This document shows positions 6,726-14,641 of a stretch of DNA of 64,000 bases, in pieces. The stretch spans positions 1 to 64,000 of the forward strand of contig NZ_JADPJL010000035.1 of NCBI RefSeq assembly GCF_023073415.1, in the 5' to 3' direction. Numbering within the stretch: the first letter of the stretch is position 1; each line of letters opens with the position of its first letter. The position numbers and the translations under genes are program-made. The notes beneath the pieces were generated by a model. It was not told the origin of the DNA, made no database searches, and saw only the letters and a program-made list of their open reading frames with translations. The stretch is from Bradyrhizobium sp. 190. GTDB lineage: Bacteria > Pseudomonadota > Alphaproteobacteria > Rhizobiales > Xanthobacteraceae.

Positions 6726-8388
6726 GGATTCGTCCCTTCCGATTCTTTCCCTGTCCGCCGCTGCGGTCGCTAGCGCCGCGGCAGTCTTCCCCAAATTGCA
6801 GGCGCGGCTCGCATTGTCTCGCGCCAAGCACCGCTCGCTATCAGGACATTCCAAAATGTCCAAAATGGTCGCGCGGCTGGTGCCGCATTATGAATTCGAT
6901 ATCGACGGCTTCTTCCGCTCCGACGACGCGCCCGACAACGTCGCCATGCAGCGTCAGGACGCCTTCTTCCGCCTCGCCTGCCTCTATGAGGAGCGCTACG
7001 CCAAGGGCCGGAAGATGACGGCCGAGGCCGCGACCCACATCTCCGACCTGCAGTTCACCGAAAGCTACCGGGTGCCGTTCCAGTACAGCCGGCTGGTGCG
7101 TGAAAACCTCGGCACCGGCGCCTTCATGGAGTCCTCCGCCGGCGTCACCGTCACCGATGTCGACGGCAATGTGTTCTACGACCTGACCGGCTCCTACGGC
7201 GTCAATATTTTCGGCAACGACTTCTACAAGGAATGCATCACGGAAGCCGAGAAGCGCGCCCATGCGCTCGGCCCCGTGCTTGGTCCCTATCACCCCGTCA
7301 TCACCGACAACGTCCGCCGGCTGTGCGAGATTTCCGGGCTCGACGAAGTCTCGTTCCACATGTCCGGCACCGAAGCGGTGATGCAGGCGGTGCGGCTCGC
7401 GCGCTACCACACCAAGCGTACGCATCTGGTGCGCTTCGCCGGCGCTTATCACGGCTGGTGGGGCGACGTGCAGCCCGGCGTCGGCAATCCGGTGTCGCCG
7501 CACGAGACCTATACGCTGGCCGACATGTCGGAGCGGACGCTGCATGTGCTGCGTACGCGCAAGGACATCGCCTGCGTGCTGGTCAATCCGCTGCAGGCGC
7601 TGCATCCGAATGCCAACGCACCCGGCGATTCCGCACTCGTCGACAGTTCCCGCAAGGGTGCGTTCGATCGCGAGGCTTACACGGAATGGCTGAAGAAGCT
7701 CCGCGAGGTCTGTACCGAGCGCGGCATCGTTTTGATCTTCGATGAAATCTTCGTCGGCTTCCGCCTCGCCGCCGGCGGCGCTCAGGAATATTTTGGCGTC
7801 CGCGCCGACATGGTCACTTACGGCAAGAGCCTCGCAGGCGGCCTTCCCGTCGGCGTGGTCTGCGGCGCTAAGGAGTTGATGCGTCGCTTCCGCGACGACC
7901 GTCCCGTCGATGTCTGCTTTGCGCGCGGCACCTTCAATTCGCATCCCTACGTGATGACGGCGATGGATGAATTCCTCAGTCGCCTCGCCAGCCCGAACTT
8001 CAATGCCGTCTATCAGGGGCTCGACGAGACCTGGAACGGACGCGCCGAGGCGCTGAACGCGCGGCTGGCGGCAAAGGAGTTGCCCGTCCGCGTTAGCAAT
8101 TTCTCCTCGATCTGGATGGTGCAATATACCGAGCCGTCCCGCTACAATTGGATGCTTCAATACTATCTGCGCGCCGAGGGCCTGGCGCTGAGCTGGGTTG
8201 GAACCGGCCGGCTGATCTTCAGCCTCAACTACACAGACGCGGATTTCACCGAGGTCGCCGATCGCTTTGTCGCGGCCACCGAGAAGATGAAGCGCGACGG
8301 CTGGTGGTGGCATGACGCTTCGCTGACCAACAAGAACATCAAGCGGCAGATTCTGAAAGAGATGCTTGCCAAGAGGTTCGGGCGCTAA
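6724..8388 (+). CDS. Class-III PLP-dependent aminotransferase
   Basis: Up to 554 residues. The fold-type I core resembles glutamate-1-semialdehyde aminomutases and related class-III enzymes: SGTEAVMQAVRLARY, AGAYHGWWG, LIFDEIFVGFR with the PLP-ring Asp, and YGKSLAGGLPVG with the Schiff-base Lys (368, counted from 6724). About 100 extra N-terminal residues precede the core, with a hydrophobic stretch SAAAVASAAAVF (11-22). The start is uncertain: ATG 6724 has only a weak AGG, whereas ATG 6856 has AGGA eight bases upstream. The gene is divergent from psd and surrounded by lipid genes, so a role on an amino-lipid head group or its precursor is possible; hemL function is less likely given the context. 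Confidence 0.8.
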   Translation: MDSSLPILSLSAAAVASAAAVFPKLQARLALSRAKHRSLSGHSKMSKMVARLVPHYEFDIDGFFRSDDAPDNVAMQRQDAFFRLACLYEERYAKGRKMTAEAATHISDLQFTESYRVPFQYSRLVRENLGTGAFMESSAGVTVTDVDGNVFYDLTGSYGVNIFGNDFYKECITEAEKRAHALGPVLGPYHPVITDNVRRLCEISGLDEVSFHMSGTEAVMQAVRLARYHTKRTHLVRFAGAYHGWWGDVQPGVGNPVSPHETYTLADMSERTLHVLRTRKDIACVLVNPLQALHPNANAPGDSALVDSSRKGAFDREAYTEWLKKLREVCTERGIVLIFDEIFVGFRLAAGGAQEYFGVRADMVTYGKSLAGGLPVGVVCGAKELMRRFRDDRPVDVCFARGTFNSHPYVMTAMDEFLSRLASPNFNAVYQGLDETWNGRAEALNARLAAKELPVRVSNFSSIWMVQYTEPSRYNWMLQYYLRAEGLALSWVGTGRLIFSLNYTDADFTEVADRFVAATEKMKRDGWWWHDASLTNKNIKRQILKEMLAKRFGR

Positions 8389-8403
8389 GGCTCTATCGCC
8401 TCT

Positions 8404-8505
8404 CGTCATGGCCGGGCTTGTCCCATCCACGTCTTCCTTGTTGATGACATTGCTTGTCGCTAGCGCCTAAGAACGTGGATGCCCGGGACAAGCCCGGGCA
8501 TGACG
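8404..8505. repeat. Imperfect inverted repeat, family B copy 1
   Basis: CGTCATGGCCGGGCTTGTCCC at the left is mirrored by GGGACAAGCCCGGGCATGACG at the right, with ATCCACGT / ACGTGGAT inside. A shortened copy lies at 26385. Located between convergent genes, where it could end both transcripts. Confidence 0.8.
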
Positions 8506-8526
8506 GCGTTTCGTATGTCTCAGCAC

Positions 8527-9144
8527 TCACGCGTGCTTGACGTGCTTCTCGAGGCCGGGGTCGATCAATTCGCCCTTCATGAGCGCCAGCGGCGCCTTGT
8601 AGTACAGCTTGAGATCGCTGAAGGGGTCGGTGAGTATCTTCGTCATCCAGACCAGACCGGTCTCGACGTCGCGGATGAAGAACAGGTGCACGGTGCGGAA
8701 CAGTAACCCGCCGATGCCGACCGCGAGCCAGACCTTGGCAACCTGGCGCATGAAATCGGCGTTCGTGGTCCAGGGCTCGACCAGTCCGAACAGCGTCGGA
8801 CTGAAATACAGCACCAGCGGCGACAGCGCCCAGATCGTCATCAGCACGACCTTGCGCTGCAGGTTGTAGCCGACCTTGATCTCTTCCTTGTGCTCATGGG
8901 TCGCGTGATTGACGTGATCATAGCCGCGCGGCTCGAAGAAGAAGTGACCGGCCTGACGGCTGGTCATCGAAACCAGCCAGCCGACCAGCGCCGACACCAC
9001 GGGATCGAAGAACAGCATTGCATAGGCGAACAGAAAGCTCGCGGCGCTGACGAAGTGCAGCGACTGGTTGATGCGGCTGTGGTGATAGTAGCGATGGTCG
9101 TCCCAGCGCTGGGTTCGCAGTTCCTGCAGGAAGTTCTTGATCAT
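8527..9144 (-). CDS. Mpo1/DUF962-like membrane protein with His motifs
   Basis: 205 residues with about four hydrophobic segments (32-46, 49-60, 98-120, 137-152). The pattern H22-x-R-x-N26-x3-H30 (HHSRINQSLH) followed by G66-H67-x3-E71 (AGHFFFE) is that of the DUF962/YGL010w (Mpo1) family, whose yeast member is an Fe(II) dioxygenase acting on 2-hydroxy fatty acids. Further His lie at 77, 80, 83 and 85. I infer a membrane-bound oxygenase acting on lipids; the size is close to the family. It lies in the lipid gene neighbourhood 5820-11057, with its promoter between it and pmtA. Family assignment from motif memory only. Confidence 0.65.
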   Translation of the reverse strand: MIKNFLQELRTQRWDDHRYYHHSRINQSLHFVSAASFLFAYAMLFFDPVVSALVGWLVSMTSRQAGHFFFEPRGYDHVNHATHEHKEEIKVGYNLQRKVVLMTIWALSPLVLYFSPTLFGLVEPWTTNADFMRQVAKVWLAVGIGGLLFRTVHLFFIRDVETGLVWMTKILTDPFSDLKLYYKAPLALMKGELIDPGLEKHVKHA

Positions 9145-9266
9145 TCTCTACCCCCAAATGCTTTCGGGTTTGTGTTTACTGAGATTCGATGTCCAGCATG
9201 TGACATCATCATACTGACATGTGACGGCTTGCAGCGACGCGATGACGCGACAGCAGCTGCTACGCG

Positions 9267-9956
9267 TCAGGCCGCCGCAGCGACGCCGACTTTGCGAAAA
9301 CGCACCAGGGAGAAATGTCCGAGCGGCGGCACCAGGCGGCGCTCCGCCAGTTCGATGCAGCGCGCGCCGGCCAGCCATTGCGCATAGCGCGACCAGGCGA
9401 ACTCGGCGGTGCGGAAGCCGAGCGGACGAACCACCGGCTGCAGGCGCTGCTCGATGAAGCGGCGCATGCCGGCATCGGCGCTGACGCGGGTCAGGATGAT
9501 GAGTTCGCCGCCCGGCCGCAGCACGCGGGCAAATTCGTCCAGCGCCTTTTCGGGGTTCGGCACCGCGGTGACGACATATTGCGCCATCACGACGTCGAAC
9601 GAATCGTCGGGGAATTCGAGGTTTTCAGCGTCCATCACCGCAAGCCCCTCGACGTTCTTCAGGTCGAGCTCGTCGACGCGCTTCTTCGCCTTCTCCAGCA
9701 TCGCTTCCGAAATATCGGTGCCGAAGATGCGCAGATGCGGCGCGTAGAGCGGCAACGAAATGCCGGTGCCGACGCCGACCTCCAGCACGCGGCCACCGAT
9801 CTTGTTGGTGGCCTGGATCGCAGCCTTGCGGCCCTTGCTGAACACGCCCCCGAACACGAGGTCGTAGACCGGCGCCCAGCGATCATAGGCCTGCTCGACC
9901 GTTTCGCGGTCGAAATCGAGGGTCCTGCTACCGTCAAGCTTGATGATGTCTGCCAT
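9267..9956 (-). CDS. pmtA: SAM-dependent methyltransferase, PmtA-type
   Basis: 229 residues, class I fold. Motif I is VLEVGVGTGIS (about 56-66), followed by GTDISEAML and VMAQYVVTAVPNPEKAL. The N-terminal VEQAYDRWAPVYDLVFGGVF and C-terminal ARCIELAERRLVPPLGHFSLVRF fit the bacterial phosphatidylethanolamine N-methyltransferases that convert PE to phosphatidylcholine, the membrane lipid typical of Bradyrhizobium. The nearby psd supplies PE, which supports this. UbiE-type quinone methyltransferases are the main alternative, but the VPPLGHFSLVRF end favours PmtA. It follows the glycosyltransferase by 45 bp on the same strand and is probably cotranscribed. Confidence 0.75.
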   Translation of the reverse strand: MADIIKLDGSRTLDFDRETVEQAYDRWAPVYDLVFGGVFSKGRKAAIQATNKIGGRVLEVGVGTGISLPLYAPHLRIFGTDISEAMLEKAKKRVDELDLKNVEGLAVMDAENLEFPDDSFDVVMAQYVVTAVPNPEKALDEFARVLRPGGELIILTRVSADAGMRRFIEQRLQPVVRPLGFRTAEFAWSRYAQWLAGARCIELAERRLVPPLGHFSLVRFRKVGVAAAA

Positions 9957-10001
9957 GGTTGGTTCTGCCTTCTCGTCTCACTTGTATGACTGGTTTGATA
10001 T

Positions 10002-11057
10002 TCAACCCTGCACGGCGCTCGCGGCGGGCGCCCGGCGCACCGGCCGCAGCGCCCGGCTCGGCTGCAACGCCGTCAGGTTGCCGATGAACTGCCGCGCACT
10101 GTTTTCCCAGGAACGCGAAAGCGCAAAATTTCGGCAGGCCTCGCGCGACATCATCAGCGCGCGCAGGCACGCGCTGCGCAGATCGGTATCGATCGCACCG
10201 ATGGGATAATCGGCGATGACATCCTTCGGGCCGGTGACCGGGAACGCCGCAACCGGCGTACCGCAGGCCAATGCCTCGAGCTGCACGACGCCGAACGTAT
10301 CGGTGAGGCTCGGAAACACGAAGACGTCGGCAGCCGCAAGATGTGCGGTCAGGTCCGAGCCCTTCTTCTCGCCGAGGAAAATCGCGTCGGGGAATTGCTT
10401 TGCGAGTAGCGCCTTCTGCGGTCCGTCGCCGATGACCACTTTCGATCCCGGCAAGTCGAGCGACAGAAACGCTTCGAGATTCTTTTCCACGGCGACGCGG
10501 CCCATGGTCATGAAGATCGGCCGCGGAAGATCGAGCGCTGTGGGTGTATGCGGATTGAACAGTTCGGTGTCGACGCCCCGCGTCCAGAAGCCGAGTTTGC
10601 GAAACCCCCTCGCGCCGAGTTCCTGCCGCAGCGAATCGGTCGCGACCATGGTCGTGGAGGACGCGGCATGAAAGTGCCGCAGCACGGCATAGCCAACGGC
10701 CACGGGAAGCCCGGTGCGGACGGCGACATATTCGGGAAAGCGCGTCGTATAGGACGTCGTAAACGCGAGTTTGCGACGGCGGCAATAGGCGCGCACCATC
10801 CAGCCGATCGGCCCCTCGGTCGCGATGTGAATGGCATCCGGCGCCGCCGCCTCGATCCGGCGCGCGATCTCGCGGCGATTCGGCAGCGCGACGCGCAAGC
10901 CAGGATAGGTCGGCAACGCCATCGAGGGAAATCCGTCCGGGGTGAGGAAGCTGATGTCGGCGCCAAGCGCGACGGCGCTCTTCGCCAGCGACGTCAGCGT
11001 ACGGACGACGCCGTTCACCTGCGGATGCCACGCATCGGTCGCAATCAGTATCTTCAT
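10002..11057 (-). CDS. GT4-family glycosyltransferase
   Basis: 351 residues with a GT-B fold. The N-terminus MKILIATDAWHPQVNGVVRT is the signature of the mannosyl/diacylglycerol-glycosyltransferase branch. The donor-binding half has FMTMGRVAVEKNLEAFL, IGDGPQKALL, and PSLTDTFGVVQLEALACGTP, the E-x7-E-like region in which the first acid is Asp. It likely transfers a sugar from a nucleotide donor to a membrane lipid at the cytoplasmic face. The pmtA-type gene immediately downstream and psd nearby support a glycolipid role. The exact sugar and acceptor cannot be read from sequence. Confidence 0.8.
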   Translation of the reverse strand: MKILIATDAWHPQVNGVVRTLTSLAKSAVALGADISFLTPDGFPSMALPTYPGLRVALPNRREIARRIEAAAPDAIHIATEGPIGWMVRAYCRRRKLAFTTSYTTRFPEYVAVRTGLPVAVGYAVLRHFHAASSTTMVATDSLRQELGARGFRKLGFWTRGVDTELFNPHTPTALDLPRPIFMTMGRVAVEKNLEAFLSLDLPGSKVVIGDGPQKALLAKQFPDAIFLGEKKGSDLTAHLAAADVFVFPSLTDTFGVVQLEALACGTPVAAFPVTGPKDVIADYPIGAIDTDLRSACLRALMMSREACRNFALSRSWENSARQFIGNLTALQPSRALRPVRRAPAASAVQG

Positions 11058-11185
11058 GTCCCGGACCCGAGATTAATGATTCTCAAATCCGACGTTGGGA
11101 CATGGATATTTCAAGCGTATGACGTCATCGTTCTGTAAGGTTGTTTTTTAAATCCATCTCCACGCTTTTCAGGTAACGTGACAGA

Positions 11186-12589
11186 ATGATGTCAGACTCG
11201 AACAACGAACCTGCGCGATCCCGCCGGCGGCGACAGCGGAGGAGCTACGCGCTTCTGATCCTTGCCGCCGGCATGCTCGCATTCGGCGTCGCCGCCGGCA
11301 CGCTGTATTACGTGTTGCGCCCGACGACGCTACGGATTGCGGTCGGGCCTGCCGGCAGCGAAGACCAGAAACTGATCCAGTTGATGGCGCAGACGTTCGC
11401 GCGCGAGGGCAGCTCGGTGCGGCTGTCGGTGGTCACGACGGAAGGAACGGCGGAGAGCATCGCGTTGTTCACGGCCGGCAAGGCCGATCTCGCGGTGGCG
11501 CGCGGCGACCTGAACCTGCCTGAAAATGCCGAGTCGGTCGCGATCCTGCGCAAGAATGTCGTCGTGCTGTGGGCGCCTTCCGGCCTTCCCGCCAAGGGCT
11601 CGAAGAAACAGCCCACGCCCAAGATCAAGAGTCTCGAAGAACTCGCCGGCCACCGCGTCGGCGTGATCGGGCGGACGCAGGCCAATGTCACGTTGCTGCG
11701 CAGTATTCTGAAAGAGTCCGGCATCAATCCCGACAAGGTCACGATCAGCCAGTTTGCCACCGACAAGATCGGCGAGATGGCGAAAGATCAGTCGGTCGAC
11801 GCCTTCATGGCGGTCGGCCCGCTCAAGAGCAAGATCACCGTGGATGCGATCGCGGCGACGGCTGTCGTCCGCGGCGAGCCGAAATTCCTGCCGATCGACG
11901 TCGCCGATGCGATCGCAAAGAAAAACCCGGTCTATGAATCCGAAGAGATTCCCGCCAGCATCTTCGGCTCCTCACCGCAGCGGCCGGAAGACAAGGTCGA
12001 CACCGTTGCCATCAACCACCTGATCATCGCGCCGAAGTCGTTGTCGGACACGGCGGTTGCCACCTTCGCCCGCCAGCTCTTCACCAACCGCCAGCAGCTC
12101 GCGCGCGAATTGCCGACCGCCTCGCAGATCGAAAAGCCTGATACCGACAAGGATGCCGCGTTACCGGCGCATGCGGGCGCGGCTGCCTATATCGACGGCA
12201 ACGAGCGAACGTTCCTCGAAAAATACACCGACTACATCTGGTTCGCGGTCCTGATCCTCTCGGGCCTGGGATCGGTCGGCGCCTGGTTCAAGCACTACTG
12301 GAACAGGGACGAACGCGAGGTGTATGTCGGCCATCGCGATGAACTGCTCGACCTGATATCCAGGGTACGCAAGGCGGAAACGCCGGATGAGCTGGCAGAG
12401 ATGCAGAACACAGCCGACGGCATATTGCGTCACGCGCTCGATTGCTATGACGACGGCGCAGTCGAGGACGGCGACCTGTCGGTGATCGGACTGGCGCTCG
12501 AGCAATTCCACCATGCGGTCGCCGACCGCCGCGTCGTGCTCGCCGCGGCAGCAGGCGCAGTTGACGCGCCGCGGATACGCGTCGGTTAG
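11186..12589 (+). CDS. Membrane-anchored TAXI-family TRAP solute receptor
   Basis: 467 residues. After a very basic start, an N-terminal membrane anchor (about 20-44) leads into a periplasmic TAXI-type binding domain: LRIAVGPAGSEDQKL, TEGTAESIALFTAGKADLAVARGD, and SLEELAGHRVGVIG. A second hydrophobic segment (YIWFAVLILSGLGSVGAWF, about 350-368) is followed by a helical cytoplasmic tail of about 100 residues. This two-anchor form differs from free periplasmic TRAP receptors. No TRAP permease (DctQ/DctM) lies in the window, so it may work as a sensor or with a distant permease. The start is ATGATG at 11186/11189; either is possible. Divergent from the glycosyltransferase. Confidence 0.8.
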   Translation: MMSDSNNEPARSRRRRQRRSYALLILAAGMLAFGVAAGTLYYVLRPTTLRIAVGPAGSEDQKLIQLMAQTFAREGSSVRLSVVTTEGTAESIALFTAGKADLAVARGDLNLPENAESVAILRKNVVVLWAPSGLPAKGSKKQPTPKIKSLEELAGHRVGVIGRTQANVTLLRSILKESGINPDKVTISQFATDKIGEMAKDQSVDAFMAVGPLKSKITVDAIAATAVVRGEPKFLPIDVADAIAKKNPVYESEEIPASIFGSSPQRPEDKVDTVAINHLIIAPKSLSDTAVATFARQLFTNRQQLARELPTASQIEKPDTDKDAALPAHAGAAAYIDGNERTFLEKYTDYIWFAVLILSGLGSVGAWFKHYWNRDEREVYVGHRDELLDLISRVRKAETPDELAEMQNTADGILRHALDCYDDGAVEDGDLSVIGLALEQFHHAVADRRVVLAAAAGAVDAPRIRVG

Positions 12590-12636
12590 ACCTAATTGGT
12601 CTGGCCGATTTTCCCTTGTACGACGGATTGACGTTC

Positions 12637-12659
12637 CCTTCTCCCCTTGTGGGAGAAGG
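12637..12659. terminator. Hairpin CCTTCTCCC-CTTGT-GGGAGAAGG
   Basis: Perfect 9-bp stem 48 bp after the TAXI gene stop. No T-run follows. The word is common in rhizobial intergenic DNA, so this is either a terminator or a minimal repeat unit. Confidence 0.45.
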
Positions 12660-12792
12660 CAACCATTATGACGCAACTCTGTACGTTCATTCGCAGCGGT
12701 ATTTCTAGTCGTAGCTTCATGCCGAGCTGTTGCGCTTTTGCCACCTCATTCCACACACGCCGTGCCTTATAACGGACTTGGAGGTGATCGGC

Positions 12793-13002
12793 ATGTTCGA
12801 CGTATACGTTAGAGGAAAGAGCCAGCTTCTGGTGATCCGACGAGGAGCGCCACTGCCTGCGGGAATAGCAAGCGGCTGGCGAAAAAAGCGAGCGGCGCGC
12901 ACTGTCAGTGACGAGATAAGCGGCGCGGTTATGCGGGAAGGCTTCTACACACGCTCACAGATGCCGCTGATCGATACTCCCGTGGACGTGCGAGCAAGTT
13001 AG
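12793..13002 (+). CDS. Small conserved-looking hypothetical protein
   Basis: 69 residues starting MFDVYVRGKSQLLVIRRGAP, then SGWRKKRAAR and ISGAVMREGFYTR. I chose ATG 12793 because GGAGGTGATC stands directly upstream. The N-terminal hydrophobic strand followed by a basic segment recalls short rhizobial orphans. No signal peptide, no membrane span. Function unknown. Confidence 0.6.
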   Translation: MFDVYVRGKSQLLVIRRGAPLPAGIASGWRKKRAARTVSDEISGAVMREGFYTRSQMPLIDTPVDVRAS

Positions 13003-13159
13003 AGACGAAACGCCCTTTCGGGAAGAGATCGAGAAACTACAAATTGCCCTTATCGCACCCGGCACTGGGGGGATCTCCCAAATTCCGACTTAACATTTGT
13101 TAGTTCAGCTCCCTGTTCTCCGTGCCACCGTCATAGAAAATTAAGACAGGCACGGGACG

Positions 13160-13336
13160 ATGAAGGATTATCAAGCCCATCTGGAGAAGCTGCGTAAAGA
13201 CGCGGCCGAATGCGCGCTCGTCCGGGATTTGGCTACCGACAAAGCGAAGCGCGAAATGTTCGATCGGCTGGCACGGCATCTGGATCAACTAGCCGACGAG
13301 GTTGAGCGGGCCATGAATGTTCGAAAGACCGGCTAA
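13160..13336 (+). CDS. Small helical hypothetical protein
   Basis: 58 residues (MKDYQAHLEKLRKDAAECAL...), almost wholly charged and helical, with the pattern DKAKREMFDRLARHLDQLADEVERAM, which suggests a short coiled coil or two-helix hairpin. ATG 13160 follows GGGACG. The 3' end overlaps the next start at 13317 by 20 bp in another frame, so the two are probably translationally coupled. It recalls a short protein repeated in Bradyrhizobium genomes. Function unknown. Confidence 0.65.
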   Translation: MKDYQAHLEKLRKDAAECALVRDLATDKAKREMFDRLARHLDQLADEVERAMNVRKTG

Positions 13337-13646
13337 AGGTAGCGGTGCGGGTACGCGGGCAAAAGCGCTACTCGTTCTGCTGGGTGTCACTGCGCTAGGG
13401 GCTTACTATGTGGGCCGCCAGAGCAGTCACGTTAGCCATGCGCCAGTCGCGGCGTCCGCGCAGCCGCAGCAACCCGCGGCCAAGCCCGTGGCCTTCGCAG
13501 CCTCTGTGTCACCTTCCATTGCAGCAGCGGCGACCTCAAGCGTTAATAACAACCGGGCCCCCACCATCAGAGCCCAACCCGCAGCCGTCCGCGCCCCGAG
13601 AAGCCTGCACCGCCTGAGGTCCCCACCGGGGGAGAGAGGGAAGTAA
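13317..13646 (+). CDS. Small single-span membrane or exported protein
   Basis: 109 residues. An N-terminal basic stretch (FERPAKGSGAGTRAKA) is followed by one hydrophobic segment (LLVLLGVTALGAYYVG, 18-33) and a low-complexity Ala/Pro/Ser tail ending in Arg-rich sequence. The start lies inside the end of the preceding gene, giving a 20-bp overlap. The tail composition could be an artefact of a GC-rich frame, so the real protein may end earlier or the gene may be decayed. Function unknown. Confidence 0.45.
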   Translation: MFERPAKGSGAGTRAKALLVLLGVTALGAYYVGRQSSHVSHAPVAASAQPQQPAAKPVAFAASVSPSIAAAATSSVNNNRAPTIRAQPAAVRAPRSLHRLRSPPGERGK

Positions 13647-13809
13647 TCGCGCCGGCCCCGCCGTCAACGAAACCTTAATGAAACAATTCCCTAACGCCAC
13701 GAAACCATTTTGGCGATTTCGTGCAAATGTCCTGAAACGGTTCATCGGTACAGGTTTCCCCAACGACGCGCCGAGAACGGCGCGACAAAATTTAAAACAG
13801 GGGCGACCA

Positions 13810-14493
13810 ATGTTTAATTCATTCAGGCTGAACACGTGCTTCGCCGCCGCCGCTTTTGGCGCGCTGGCGATCGGCGCGACTGCATTTTCCGCACCCGCCG
13901 CCGCAGCTCCGCTGCCGCTGTTTCCGTTTTTCCTGCCGCAGATCGAAGCCGCCCCGCCGCCGGTGCAGGCTGTGCCCCGGGATGAAAAAGACCGGACGGC
14001 CGAGCTGCCGGCACGCCTGCGCCGCCAGGTCGTGAGCTACGCCACCCGCGAGGCGCCGGGCACGGTCATCATCGATACCCCGAACACCTATCTCTATCTG
14101 GTGCTCGGCAACGGCCAGGCAATGCGCTACGGCATCGGCATCGGCCGCGACGGGTTCACCTGGTCCGGCACGCAAACGATCACCCGCAAGGCCGAATGGC
14201 CGGCCTGGACCCCGCCCCCGCAAATGATCGCCCGCCAGCCCTATCTGCCGCGCCACATGGCCGGCGGCCCCGGCAACCCACTCGGCGCCCGCGCGATGTA
14301 TCTCGGCGGCACCATCTATCGCATCCACGGCACCAACGCCCCGGAGACGATCGGAACCCGCGTTTCCTCGGGCTGCCTCCGCCTCACCAACCAAGACGTC
14401 AGCGACCTCTATTCACGGGTCAGCGTCGGCACCAAGGTGATCGTGCTGCCGATGACGGATCGCCGCGCCGATCTCGGCCGCACCATCCGCTAA
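13810..14493 (+). CDS. L,D-transpeptidase (YkuD), exported
   Basis: 227 residues. A signal peptide (hydrophobic about 11-32, ending AAA) precedes a YkuD domain (about 84-215). The catalytic motif is complete: IHGT (His173) and SSGCLR (Cys189). It makes 3-3 cross-links in peptidoglycan or attaches proteins to it in the periplasm. GGGGCG stands before ATG 13810; the upstream extension in the same frame has no such support. Monocistronic, with a terminator at 14522. A second YkuD protein of different architecture is encoded at 51675. Confidence 0.9.
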   Translation: MFNSFRLNTCFAAAAFGALAIGATAFSAPAAAAPLPLFPFFLPQIEAAPPPVQAVPRDEKDRTAELPARLRRQVVSYATREAPGTVIIDTPNTYLYLVLGNGQAMRYGIGIGRDGFTWSGTQTITRKAEWPAWTPPPQMIARQPYLPRHMAGGPGNPLGARAMYLGGTIYRIHGTNAPETIGTRVSSGCLRLTNQDVSDLYSRVSVGTKVIVLPMTDRRADLGRTIR

Positions 14494-14521
14494 GCCTATA
14501 AGATTTTCAAAACGCGAAGTG

Positions 14522-14550
14522 CGGCCCCGGCATCACCGGGGCCGTCTTGT
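14522..14550 (+). terminator. Rho-independent terminator
   Basis: CGGCCCCGG-CATCA-CCGGGGCCG followed by TCTTGT, 28 bp after the L,D-transpeptidase stop. Confidence 0.75.
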
Positions 14551-14641
14551 ATTGACCGGAGGTCGCGGCAATGTGCAGTGGCGTCCCACTCGCCGCCCCT
14601 GTAAAATACCTGGGGCGATTCAATGGGAATCCGGGGGGACG

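Noticed and set aside
9267..9956. UbiE quinone methyltransferase
   Set aside because: Lacks the UbiE end motifs and lies near psd; the C-terminal GHFSLVRF pattern fits Pmt better.
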